DNA of 64,000 nt from Scolecobasidium constrictum UM 578 (lineage: Eukaryota; Ascomycota; Dothideomycetes; Venturiales; Sympoventuriaceae). A program made the translations under genes and the position numbers. Shown here piece by piece: positions 55,358 to 64,000 of the stretch (position 1 is the stretch's first letter; each line of letters starts with the position of its first letter). The notes beneath the pieces are model-generated. The model made no database searches, was not told the origin of the DNA, and saw only the letters and a program-made list of their open reading frames with translations. The stretch covers positions 1 through 64,000 of the forward strand of contig AZYM01000265.1 of the NCBI GenBank assembly GCA_000611715.1, given 5' to 3'.

Positions 55358-56767
55358 TCAGGCGCTGGCCACCACGCCTTGCTTCTGGTTCCTTTCAGCC
55401 AAATACTGCGCATACTCGTTCTTCTGCTCTGTCGTCCACCCAGCGTCGCTCTGCTGAGCGGGTGAGATGACCAGCTCCGCAAAGACCTTCGTGATATCAT
55501 CGCTCACGATTCCAGTGACGAACTCCTCCATAATCAGGCGTGCTATCCGCAACAGCCCATCCTCTGACGTACTGCTGTCCGACGTTCGCAGAAAGTAAAA
55601 GTACTCGCATCGATGCCTGATGACATAATCCCACGCATCATAATCACCATTCCACGGCAGCCAGAGGCCTGGCTCGAACGCGCTCTGGGTCAATGAATTT
55701 CTGTAAATCGGTTCGTAGTCTATGTCCATTGCCCAGGCTAGACTTGTCATGCCCTCCCTCAGATTTAACCTACTTCCGGGTATGGTACCAGGGGACTGAC
55801 TGAGTGCATGGATATAAGTGGCACCAGCCTGAATGTACAGCTCGCGAATCGATATTCGGTAATCGACTCGAACTCGGTGAGACGACGGCATCAGATTCTG
55901 AAGGACGAAAATCTTGTCTCTGGGATCAAGACACTGAGTACCCTCAGCAATTCCCATGAGGCGCTCCCAGTGCGCAATAGCACTACAGTCGTTCTCGTCA
56001 TCCGGAGGAGCTTCTTGAGAGTTTATGTACCCCATCAGCCCGATAGACTGGCGCGCAGAGTGCAGTAATACTACTGAGAACAGATCTCGTTTGTAGAAAT
56101 CACTGAGCAGTCGCTGCATGGCGGAAACGCAGTCTTGCCAGCCCAACACGGTTTGACCATGCAGGAGCCTACGGCGCTTTGCCATCGCAAGCTCTTGCGT
56201 GATCCACAGTCTGCTCCAGTAGCCGAGCTCAAAGAACTCCTTCACGTGTAGCATCTCGCCGTGGCTGAGCATTGTGTCAATTCGATCGGAGAACGGATGA
56301 TCAGCCAGGACTTTGATGGTCCGGTATGTTTCTGCGTCGGCAGCATCACGCGCAGAACCGAGCCAGACCAACACCTCTTCGGCTCTAGAGTAGATCGTGC
56401 CCATGATGGCGACCTGCGCATTGCGTTCGGCAATATTGGACTGATCGATCGTGATCTGGTCGATCCAGAACCATTTGCTGCTGCAGTTTCCTACAGCAGT
56501 GGGATACGTGGTCAAGAAGTCGTGGAGGTTTGGCCGGATTTGCAAGGCAGCTTCGTCGACGATTATCGATGGTGCATCTTCTGAGGCGCTGCCCCACTCG
56601 TAAGACAGAGCTATGTACGCTGGAACGAGGTCGAGGGAGAAAAGCTGAATCTCTAGTCGTGGAACAGTCCCATCGTGGTGACCATCTGCCGTGTACCTGC
56701 ACAGACGAATTTGTGTGCTCGGGTCTTGAAGTGGTGGATGTGTGTATGGATCCCTGAACTCGTACAT
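55358..56767 (-). CDS. HET-domain protein 5 (tandem paralog B)
   Basis: HET-family protein of 469 residues starting MYEFRDPYTHPP (an earlier Met at 56788 would add 7). It aligns with paralog A through its whole length: STQIRLCRY, YIALSYEWGSASED, WFWIDQITIDQSNIAERN, AQVAIMGTIYSRAEEVLVWL, DPRDKIFVLQNLMPSSHRVR, and a C-terminal VISPAQQSDAGW. Both genes also share the EEFVTGI/EEFLTGT segment before it. Similarity is clear by eye but far from identical, so this is a diverged tandem duplication. Confidence 0.92.
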   Translation of the reverse strand: MYEFRDPYTHPPLQDPSTQIRLCRYTADGHHDGTVPRLEIQLFSLDLVPAYIALSYEWGSASEDAPSIIVDEAALQIRPNLHDFLTTYPTAVGNCSSKWFWIDQITIDQSNIAERNAQVAIMGTIYSRAEEVLVWLGSARDAADAETYRTIKVLADHPFSDRIDTMLSHGEMLHVKEFFELGYWSRLWITQELAMAKRRRLLHGQTVLGWQDCVSAMQRLLSDFYKRDLFSVVLLHSARQSIGLMGYINSQEAPPDDENDCSAIAHWERLMGIAEGTQCLDPRDKIFVLQNLMPSSHRVRVDYRISIRELYIQAGATYIHALSQSPGTIPGSRLNLREGMTSLAWAMDIDYEPIYRNSLTQSAFEPGLWLPWNGDYDAWDYVIRHRCEYFYFLRTSDSSTSEDGLLRIARLIMEEFVTGIVSDDITKVFAELVISPAQQSDAGWTTEQKNEYAQYLAERNQKQGVVASA

Positions 56768-56940
56768 GGTCAAATGTGCTATGAGCAACTGCTGAGAGTT
56801 AGTTGTAAGTCACTTGTGAAGATGCGTTTGAACCTCATGTGGAGATTATCGACATTTGATCCAGTCCAGTGGTGGCTAAGTGCTGCGCCTTGCTGCTTGG
56901 CACGTGTATCTGCTGCATCAAGCTAATCTTCATTGCTTCT

Positions 56941-57966
56941 CTAATATGTTTTGAATGGACAACCTTTATCCACACTCTCGCTCTTCGTCTTCTCCTTGAT
57001 CAGTCTCACAGTCAATTCCATCAAGTCCTCCTGCAGCTCCACACTATTCGCCAGCTCGCTACCGGTCTCAGGCTTCGCGGGCGGCGTGATATACTCACCG
57101 GTGTTCTCTGTCTTCGTCGCTGCGTATAGTGTTGACAGTGCTCCCTCGAACTGATCCTTCTTGAACGGTGCTAGACCAACGCTCATTGCATAGCCGCCAA
57201 GTGGGAAGGGCTCATGAATATCCTCCTGCGACATCTTCGTCTTCACGATACCGGGGTGAGTGGCATTGGCCAGAATCTTCGGGTGCTCCTTTGTGAGGTG
57301 GCGGCCGAGATAGCGTGCGTACAGAAGGTTGGCTAGCTTCGCGCGTCCATACTGTGAGTTCGGACCAAGATCTTTGTTCAGGTCATCCAGCGACTTGAAA
57401 TGCTGGTCTGATGGGACGGACTGGTGCACGTTTGAGGCCTGCGACGAAATGCGGACAGTGTGTCCTGCATCGGCAGTCTTCTTCAACAGAGGCAGGAGAT
57501 GCGATGTGAGAATTACATGGCCGAAGTGGTTGACGGACATGTGTCGATCAACCCCGTGCTCGTCCAGTTGCGCAGTCATGATACCCCTCGCAGCATTGAG
57601 AACGAGGATGTCCAAACGATCAGTCGAGTCCGAGATCTCCTTGGCGACCTCCGTGACACGCTTCCAATCGCTCATGTCGCACTGCAGCCACTTGACCTTG
57701 TTTGCGGCATCAGCTCCGAGATCACTCTCCACGGCTTTGGTGGCGCCATCGACGACCTCTTTTGAAACGGACAGGATGTAGAGCTTGGAGATGTTTTTCG
57801 CGAGTAGAGTATACGACACACCGTAGCCGATGCCTTCAGATCCACCAGTGATCACGCCGACCTTGCCGCTTTGATCTGGCACATCGTCATGTGTGAAGTG
57901 GCCATCTGTTGTGGTCGTGTTGCCACCTGTGAAATTCTGGGCGAGAGTTTGCCGGATGAATTCCAT
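56941..57966 (-). CDS. Short-chain dehydrogenase, retinol-dehydrogenase-like
   Basis: 341-residue SDR with a longer-than-average C-terminus, as in fungal 'retinol dehydrogenase 12-like' or WW-domain-oxidoreductase-like enzymes. NAD(P)-binding TGGSEGIG at residues 40-47, then DMSDW, LNAARG (the NNAG position), and the catalytic RISSQAS and YGRAK. The later ATHPGIVKTKMSQ segment is typical. Single exon; start at MEFIRQTLA. Substrate unknown. It follows the tandem HET genes on the same strand. Confidence 0.9.
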   Translation of the reverse strand: MEFIRQTLAQNFTGGNTTTTDGHFTHDDVPDQSGKVGVITGGSEGIGYGVSYTLLAKNISKLYILSVSKEVVDGATKAVESDLGADAANKVKWLQCDMSDWKRVTEVAKEISDSTDRLDILVLNAARGIMTAQLDEHGVDRHMSVNHFGHVILTSHLLPLLKKTADAGHTVRISSQASNVHQSVPSDQHFKSLDDLNKDLGPNSQYGRAKLANLLYARYLGRHLTKEHPKILANATHPGIVKTKMSQEDIHEPFPLGGYAMSVGLAPFKKDQFEGALSTLYAATKTENTGEYITPPAKPETGSELANSVELQEDLMELTVRLIKEKTKSESVDKGCPFKTY

Positions 57967-58939
57967 GTTGATGATTATTAGGAGCTGGATTTCTATCTTG
58001 AAATCGATAAGTGAAGAATGCGATGTTCAAAAACATTGAAATGTGCTTTCTTATACCTCCCCATGATCCACAAGCCAATGGGATCAGATTCATTGATAAT
58101 GACATCAAGAGTACGATTCCTTGGGCTCATCAGTCGGGTAACTGCTCGAGGTGTCAAGATGACCTCATGATTGTGCTTCGGCGAACGTCAATTCGACTTT
58201 GTCCGCGACTTAGTACTCAGCACCTGCTGTCGCAAACATTTGACCACCTGGCAGGCTATGTGTGCCGGAAAGATGTCAATCCCTTCACGGTTCTGACAAT
58301 ATGCGACGTGACTAGCCATTGAGCTTCAATTCGCAAGCTCATGGCTCGTCGAGCATAGGGGCAGCGGCACCTTCGAGCGACTCCGCTCCATCAACGCTGA
58401 GGAATTCGAAGCGCAGATGAGCGCGAAGCACATGTCGAGCTTCAAGGCTGCTATCAATGATTTCGATGATGTGACGGGACGAGTGAGAGACTCGCGAAAC
58501 TTGCACGTTGTCGACATGCTGGCAGCATCGCCTAGCACTAAACTTATCCAAGACTAGCGCATATCGCGTCCAGCAGCCCCTGCAGTTTCCGGTCAACCTC
58601 TCCGACGGTCAAACAAAGCTCTCAAACCATCCTGCAAGATGGCGTGGGTCAATCCACCGTATCCGAGGCTCTCGCAGCCATCGTTCACTGAGCCTCAATC
58701 ACTAGTGTTGCTGGTGGCAGACTTTGAGGCCGCTGATCCTCCTCCGCGGTGACCATTTTGTGAAGTGAGGCTGCGAACTTGCATAGCCCCCACCACAACG
58801 GCTGCATGCCCCTGTACCAGTGCATCTCGGGTCTTGACATAGTCACGAGGCGTTCTTGTGTACTGCTTGCTTGATAGTGACTTTATCTCGTCCTGTTGTT
58901 CTCCTCCTGCTCCGAAACCATCGATCATCTCCTCCAACC
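57967..58939. other. Intergenic with an orphan exon-like frame
   Basis: About 970 bp upstream of both the SDR gene and the F-box gene. It contains a protein-like plus-strand frame at 58312-58557, listed separately. Nothing else recognised. Confidence 0.35.
58312..58557 (+). pseudogene. Orphan 3' exon or gene fragment
   Basis: An open frame without an early Met reads IELQFASSWLVEHRGSGTF, then FEAQMSAKHMSSFKAAINDF, then stops at 58555. A TAG at 58310-58314 just before it could be an intron acceptor. Upstream at about 58160-58300 another frame (FGERQFDFVRDLVLS) might be its 5' partner, but I could not join them without doubt. The piece resembles the C-terminal end of a folded protein. It is a gene fragment or an unannotated small gene; family unknown. 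Confidence 0.3.
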
Positions 58940-60196
58940 ATGGCGACGAACACCTCCAAACCCGTCTCGACCGCAGCGATTAGACAGCGCATCGAGGAGC
59001 TCCAAGCTCGAAGACGAGAATTCATGAAGTGCAACCCTCCGCGATGGATCTCGAAACCAAAGATCATGCAACATGTCCTGGGAGCAGAGATGGTCTCCCT
59101 TTCGCGAGATTCGGACTTTGGCAAGATACCAGCAGAGCTGCAACTGCACGTTATCTCATATATGGACTATCCCGACGTTCTCAAGCTCAAGCAAACATGC
59201 CGATACTTCAGCTATTTCATCAACGCCGACGTACTCCGAGACAGCAGGCAATACCAGATCGAGCTTTTCAAAGTCATGGAGGACATGAGGACTTTGCCGG
59301 ATGGACACGTGCCATGCTACTCTTGTCTACGATGCAAACCAACAAATGAGTTCTATAACATCACAACAAATCAATACTACGGATCACAGGGTGGAACCAC
59401 ATACTACTATAACCGAACCCCGTTGATGCCACCGCTGATGGACTTCAGCCGCAGCTGCATCCGCTGCAACTTCTTGAACGGCTTTTACGATCCTGGTCTA
59501 AAGCTGACTACTGGGAATCAAGAATGGATGTTCTGTGGTTCATGCGGTCATCTTGTGCGAAATGCAGGCTTGGTCTCCACGGCATATAACAGTCTTGGAA
59601 CGTGCAAGGCCTGCACGAGCTATCTTGAGGTGTTCAGGAATACGACTCCCTTCATCCGACTTTTCCAATTCCTCATTGCGGTGGTGATCCTGCCGCTAGC
59701 ATGTACTGGGCAAGCTATGCCATGGTCATCGACACCGGACTCGAATTCTTTGCGGTGGATCTTCACGGTCACTTTGGTCCGTTCAGTTCGATATTTCTTG
59801 AGACTGTTGTTAACAATTGTGTAGACTCTGCTGACAATTGGTGCCACATTCGTATCATGGGCCTTGCGAGCTCAAAGTAATTACGGCAAATATAACCACA
59901 AACGCACCGAGAACAACAAATTCGTCGCGCCTGTTGAGATCACGGCCTGTGCTTGCTGGATCGGTTGTTTGGTTGCTTTGTTCAATGATGGAAGACGATG
60001 GCACTTCTCTGGTCGATGGGATAGATTCGCCAAGGGGCTGGCAGCAATGATGTTTATCGAGTGGTGAGTGTGCTTCGACCGTCGTTCAGTAACTATGCTG
60101 ATATCCCACAGTCTTTTGTTCATCCTGACAGCGCTCTGGTCTACGAGATTGGGAAGGCGGTTGACCATCCCTGGCACAAGGAGGCACTTCGTCTAA
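58940..60196 (+). CDS. F-box protein with Cys-pair motifs and C-terminal membrane helices
   Basis: 386 residues in three exons (58940-59776, 59825-60063, 60112-60196). Both introns are 48 bp. The first is a multiple of three and contains the in-frame TAG at 59822, so unspliced reading would end early. An F-box-like segment (KIPAELQLHVISYMDYPDVL, about residues 62-100) would bind Skp1. Four CxxC pairs follow at residues 126-131, 173-176, 199-202 and 222-225, suggesting a zinc-bound fold. The C-terminal 150 residues contain about four hydrophobic helices, for example FQFLIAVVILPLACTGQ and ITACACWIGCLVALF. A membrane-anchored F-box protein is unusual. Start is MATNTSK; an upstream Met at 58856 is in frame but less likely. 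Confidence 0.8.
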
Positions 60197-60445
60197 GATC
60201 GAACTGGCGAGACATGATGAGCATGGACTGTACATTTACTTTGAGATACCACACCCATATAGCAATCCACCTTTGAATTTCGCATTGTGACTTTATGCTT
60301 GCATGGCACATAAGTTTTTAGATGATTAAACTCGAAGGCTTGCCCAAACATAATTTTTCTTAGAGCTTTCAAACAAAATTTGATGGACATCATCACAGGT
60401 TGATCAAATGATTACGCGTTCTGGTAGCTACCTAGCGATGCTGCT

Positions 60446-61177
60446 TCAGCGATACTGCTTCGGCAACTTCTTGTACTTGATCTTCCTATCCTTCCCTGCC
60501 CACAGGCACCACCCCAAGAATCCACCAAACAAAAAGAGCGGCCCAACCAAAGTAGCGCATATAATCATGATCTCCACAAATGGGTATTCCTGTTTCATCA
60601 CAGCCTCTATCCTCGCCAGCTCAAATGGATCTCCATGTGGCTGATCCAGCGTGCCATTCACATCGATGCTTCCCCTCCCGACTCGCAACGCCGAAACGCC
60701 CTCAAACTTCTGCCAGCCGCACTTCGTTCTATTTGGTACCAATTGGAAGCCAGCTTCTTGAAATCCGGCGCGGAGTTGATTTCCGTGATTCAGATTCCAG
60801 TTCGTACAGACATGGTACTGTGGTCGCGGTTCTGGTCTCGAATTGTTCCAGATGTAGATGCCGGTGCATTGTGTACCGCATATGCAGCCGTCTGAACATG
60901 ACTTCTCGGTGTTCTCTGGCACGTATTGGCATTTCGTGGGAAGCACGACTGGCGTTTCTGTTGGTGTTTCTTGTCGCTTGTTGTGGAATCCTTTCTGCCA
61001 CCAGGCATGTTCTGGGTCGACTGTCCACTTGAGTAGATTCGATGGACTTTTGGCTTCTCGCCAATCCACCATCTTCAAAGACGCCGGTTCATCGTGTGGC
61101 TCAGTCCACGCGCTCGCCCTTCCAAATAGGAGAACGAGCGCGCAATAAGATAGACTGAAAGCATTTGCCGACTTCAT
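60446..61177 (-). CDS. Cys-rich type I membrane protein
   Basis: 243-residue protein with a signal peptide (LSYCALVLLFGRASA, residues 9-23), an extracellular part with about seven cysteines in a tight cluster (CQYVP, CSDGCICGTQC, VCTNW, KCGWQ) and sequons at NNS, NRT and NGT. One membrane helix follows (IMIICATLVGPLFLFGGFLG), then a short basic tail, KDRKIKYKKLPKQYR. The layout is that of a small cell-surface protein. The family is not recognised. It is convergent with the F-box gene, 249 bp apart. Confidence 0.75.
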   Translation of the reverse strand: MKSANAFSLSYCALVLLFGRASAWTEPHDEPASLKMVDWREAKSPSNLLKWTVDPEHAWWQKGFHNKRQETPTETPVVLPTKCQYVPENTEKSCSDGCICGTQCTGIYIWNNSRPEPRPQYHVCTNWNLNHGNQLRAGFQEAGFQLVPNRTKCGWQKFEGVSALRVGRGSIDVNGTLDQPHGDPFELARIEAVMKQEYPFVEIMIICATLVGPLFLFGGFLGWCLWAGKDRKIKYKKLPKQYR

Positions 61178-61698
61178 TCCTGTTGATCTATGATGGAGGT
61201 GATAATATTGATGGACTGGTCAGTAACGGATCAAGAGAGGATGCATTCAGATATCGACAAATGTCGCATCATGTGTTGTCGCGAGGCAGATTGAGGTTCA
61301 CCGGCCATCGATGCAGCCAAGCTTCGTATTCGCCCAATCGGGCAGGGGAGCCATGCACAGCCATGATTGATCGACTCTGCCACAGCTCGGTAAACGATTC
61401 ATTCAAGTCATTGGGGCTCAGTATCAAGCATGATGATGAGCAGCATTGCGGCAACATCAAAGACGAGATGGAGTGGAGTATCAATCGGGGAGACTGGCTG
61501 CGAGAAGGGGGGCTGACCAAGTCCCCACCAGACCCACTTTTCAGGGCCCTGAGCCAATCACGCTCTGCCGACAACGCGTCGCGCTGACATCTCGTCCTTC
61601 CTCGAATGACTACATTGATCTGCGAAGCATTGCAATAACGGTTGCCTGTTTGATGAACTTCAAGATGTGTTCCCACCCCTTCTCATTCGCATCTCGCC
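61178..61698. other. Divergent intergenic region
   Basis: About 520 bp between the membrane protein gene (minus) and the ZZ-HET gene (plus). No other feature recognised. Confidence 0.35.
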
Positions 61699-64000
61699 AT
61701 GGAGCAAATTACGAAGAAGCTCGAAGACTTAGTTGGCGCCGACAATGTCTCTGTCAGGACGCGACGGGCTACTCCAGCAGCGGCGGGTGATGAGAACGAC
61801 AGTAATGTCAAGACACGTCCTCGCGAACCTGAGCAACGAGAGGACGCCACGGAAGAGGAACGCCCGCGGAATGCCGATGACACTAAAACGTCCGCGCGTA
61901 GCGGTGGCTTCACCTGCGATCGCTGCGATGCTACCATCTCAAACATCCACATGAGTTGTCAGGACTGTCCAAATTTCGACTACTGTGCCGGATGCTTCAC
62001 TGACGCAAAGACCATCCATCCCGGGCACAGGTTCAAGCCCATGCAAGGACGCGAACCAGCACCGGCAGGCAACTATGATTACACCATCAGATCGGACTTC
62101 GCGGCTATGAAAGGCAAAGCGCTTCCTCTGTTCCATCGGGGCGATGGCGAGTCACGTCCTGACCATACTTGTCGGTCATGTCGTTCTTTGACAGAGACAT
62201 TTGCTGTTTGGCATCATCTCATGGACGTTGGATCTGACGAGTCCCTTCGAGCATCCCGTTTGAAGGCAATCCAGCAAAAAGATCAAGAACGCACGTGGAC
62301 TGTCCGTGTGACAAGTCTAGCGGAAGCTACTGCACTCGGATGCCCTTTTTGCTCGTACTTTTTGAAGAAGCTGTTCGGTCCCGAGGGTGGCATTGCTTTC
62401 TCATACAGAGCGCAAAAGCCTTGGTTTCAAGTCGATGATCCCACGAACGAAGAAAGAGCTAAGGCCATGAAGCGGGCCATGTATCTCTCGTCCAAGCTTC
62501 CGCGGGATGAATTCGTCTTCAGAGTGAAGCCAGTTGTCAAGACGCGCCTGGAACGTGGAGGTCCGTGGCTTGAGAAAGTCGTCTTCACTGCGATCAGAGC
62601 GTCTTGCAACCAGGAAATGATCCAAGAATGCTTCGGACCTCGTGGTGCAGTGTCATTCGAACTTCTTGCGTTCGCTGCGAAAGGCAACCCTGCATCGAGC
62701 AATGCTCCAATCGCTCCTGAGCCAGCTTCCGCCGCAACTCAGTCTCTAGCTCGTGCTCGGACGTGGCTCGATGCATGTATCAACACGCATGGTCCGACGT
62801 GTTCTGTCCGCGCCTCGGTCTTACCCACCAGGGTTATTGATGTAGCGGACGAGCACAATTACCATATTTTCGTGCCGCAAACCGGGCAGCTTGGAGCACA
62901 CTGCGCGCTCAGCTATCAGTGGGGAGGCCCGCAGGAAGTGCACCTCTCGACAGAGAATCTTGCTGGAATGCGGGATAGCTTCCGCGCGGACAGCCTCCCA
63001 AAGACCATTGCAGATGCTGCACACGTGACGAGAAGCTTGGGCTTGCAGTTCCTATGGGTAGACGCCCTCTGCATTCTACAAGTCAGTGTGGAAGACAAGA
63101 TCCACGAGATCTCGCATATGGAAGACATCTACCGGCGCGCCACAGTCACAATCATTGCTGCGAGCTCTTCGTCCGCAAAGTCTGGTTTCTTGACACACCA
63201 GGATGCAAATGACCCACCGTTCTGGCGGTCACTTGTACCACTGCGGTATCCAGTGGTCAACATGCTTGGGAACGATAATGATAATAGTGCCAGCGATCAG
63301 GGAGAGAAAACTCCAAAAGTCCAGTGGGGCGAATTCTTGTTCATGGACGACATGGAGGTAATGGACTATGGAGTGACCAAAGATCCGGCCACCTCTCGCA
63401 GTTGGTGCCTTCAAGAGCGCTTGATCTCTCCGCGAGTCCTGAATTATGGCCGATGGCCTTTATGGCGATGCAATAAGCTTTCCTTGTCGGATGGAGGCTT
63501 CTACATCAGCAGTGATCCCAAGGTCAACAAGGCGGACGAATTCGCTCGGCTGCTGATACGGACGTGGGAGGGCACGGAGAGGTCGCAAGCAGATCACTTC
63601 ATTACCGATAAGCTACTCCGAGCTTGGTATGGCATTGTCAACGACTACACCGGGCGCCAGCTTAGCGACCCGCTCGATCGCCTGACAGCCATAGATGGCA
63701 TCGCAAAGATAATCAGCGAGATCTCCCGCATGACCAACGTTGCTGGTCTATGGCGCAACAACCTCTTGCATGACTTGACCTGGTACGCAGACACGCGCGA
63801 GTGGCTTACACGACCAGCTGTAGAACGTGCGCCAACGTGGTCTTGGGCGTCTATCGATCATGCAATTTCATACGACCACATCGATCACGACGCAAACCCA
63901 ATTGCACAAATTGTTAACTGTCATGTTGAGCATGTGGGTTCTGGAGTGGTCTCTGGTCGTGTTACCATCCAGGGGCAGACCCGCGAAGTCGGTACGGATG
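61699..64000 (+). CDS. ZZ-finger/HET-domain fusion protein (partial, runs off window)
   Basis: An uninterrupted plus-strand frame from ATG 61699 to the window end gives at least 767 residues, with the C-terminus missing. After a Glu/Arg-rich start, a ZZ-type zinc finger spans about residues 71-114: CDRC, CQDC, CAGC and the HPGH His pair in the standard order. A second CRSC pair follows, and CPFC begins a region shared by long HET proteins. The HET core starts near residue 402 (CALSYQWGG), then SLPKTIADAAHVTRSLGLQF, WVDALCILQ and MEDIYRRATVTIIAASS, with SRSWCLQERLISPRVLNYG near residue 567 and PTWSWASIDH near the window end. ZZ fingers bind protein ligands such as histone H3 tails or N-degrons, so the fusion may give this HET protein its own sensing module (inference). 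Confidence 0.9.
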   Translation, partial: MEQITKKLEDLVGADNVSVRTRRATPAAAGDENDSNVKTRPREPEQREDATEEERPRNADDTKTSARSGGFTCDRCDATISNIHMSCQDCPNFDYCAGCFTDAKTIHPGHRFKPMQGREPAPAGNYDYTIRSDFAAMKGKALPLFHRGDGESRPDHTCRSCRSLTETFAVWHHLMDVGSDESLRASRLKAIQQKDQERTWTVRVTSLAEATALGCPFCSYFLKKLFGPEGGIAFSYRAQKPWFQVDDPTNEERAKAMKRAMYLSSKLPRDEFVFRVKPVVKTRLERGGPWLEKVVFTAIRASCNQEMIQECFGPRGAVSFELLAFAAKGNPASSNAPIAPEPASAATQSLARARTWLDACINTHGPTCSVRASVLPTRVIDVADEHNYHIFVPQTGQLGAHCALSYQWGGPQEVHLSTENLAGMRDSFRADSLPKTIADAAHVTRSLGLQFLWVDALCILQVSVEDKIHEISHMEDIYRRATVTIIAASSSSAKSGFLTHQDANDPPFWRSLVPLRYPVVNMLGNDNDNSASDQGEKTPKVQWGEFLFMDDMEVMDYGVTKDPATSRSWCLQERLISPRVLNYGRWPLWRCNKLSLSDGGFYISSDPKVNKADEFARLLIRTWEGTERSQADHFITDKLLRAWYGIVNDYTGRQLSDPLDRLTAIDGIAKIISEISRMTNVAGLWRNNLLHDLTWYADTREWLTRPAVERAPTWSWASIDHAISYDHIDHDANPIAQIVNCHVEHVGSGVVSGRVTIQGQTREVGTD

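Noticed and set aside
59822..59824. In-frame TAG in the F-box gene taken as a premature stop or readthrough
   Set aside because: A 48-bp GT-AG intron with a TTAAC branch-like site removes it in phase and gives a longer, consistent membrane region. Splicing explains it better than a nonsense mutation or recoding.
1..64000. CRISPR arrays, prokaryotic operons or phage elements
   Set aside because: No spaced direct repeats, and the genes have spliceosomal introns and fungal families throughout.
1..64000. Polyketide or non-ribosomal peptide synthesis cluster
   Set aside because: An SDR, an MFS carrier, a hydrolase and an oxidase are present, but no synthase, terpene cyclase or cluster-type Zn2Cys6 regulator is visible in the window.

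Overview
This window looks like nuclear DNA of a filamentous ascomycete (Pezizomycotina, probably Dothideomycetes; the class is an inference). The grounds are short 45-70 bp GT-AG introns with CTRAY-type branch points, six HET-domain (heterokaryon incompatibility) genes, and typical fungal families: fungal rhodopsin-like membrane protein, DUF6594-type protein, Dal5-type MFS carrier, secreted L-amino acid oxidase, CYC2 and GCP2. Splice sites were inferred by eye from reading frames and consensus sites. No transcript data were used.

Layout. 1-780 is AT-rich, TpA-rich DNA resembling RIP-degraded repeat. 1153-20372 mixes housekeeping genes (ORC5, PNS1/CTL-type carrier, a Rab GTPase, RRP36, a GFA-domain enzyme, a hydratase-2/MaoC enzyme) with two HET genes and two membrane proteins. 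20373-24382 is gene-poor, with a 27-bp tandem repeat and a RidA-family gene that carries a signal peptide. 24383-33580 is an accessory metabolic block: secreted L-amino acid oxidase, a HET gene, a short-chain dehydrogenase, an MFS carrier and a dienelactone-hydrolase-like enzyme. 33837-35397 has two adjacent RING-finger genes. 35398-45293 is mostly empty apart from a disordered protein with a SUMO/phospho motif and one or two weak hypothetical genes. 45294-48725 has a divergent DUF6594-type gene and a protein kinase. 49500-53472 has CYC2 and GCP2 sharing a 117-bp intergenic promoter. 53577-56767 has two tandem HET paralogs. 56941-61177 has a second dehydrogenase, an F-box protein with zinc-like cysteine pairs and membrane helices, and a Cys-rich type I membrane protein. 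61699 to the window end is a ZZ-finger/HET fusion that runs off the edge.

How genes may work together. The most interesting pairing is the divergently transcribed RidA-like gene (22000-22512) and L-amino acid oxidase gene (24383-26529), both predicted secreted. Oxidases of this class release imino acids, and RidA proteins hydrolyse imines and enamines, so the two could form an extracellular amino-acid deamination unit. A second candidate unit is the SDR, MFS carrier and dienelactone-hydrolase genes (29120-33580). The six HET genes suggest a non-self-recognition-rich region.
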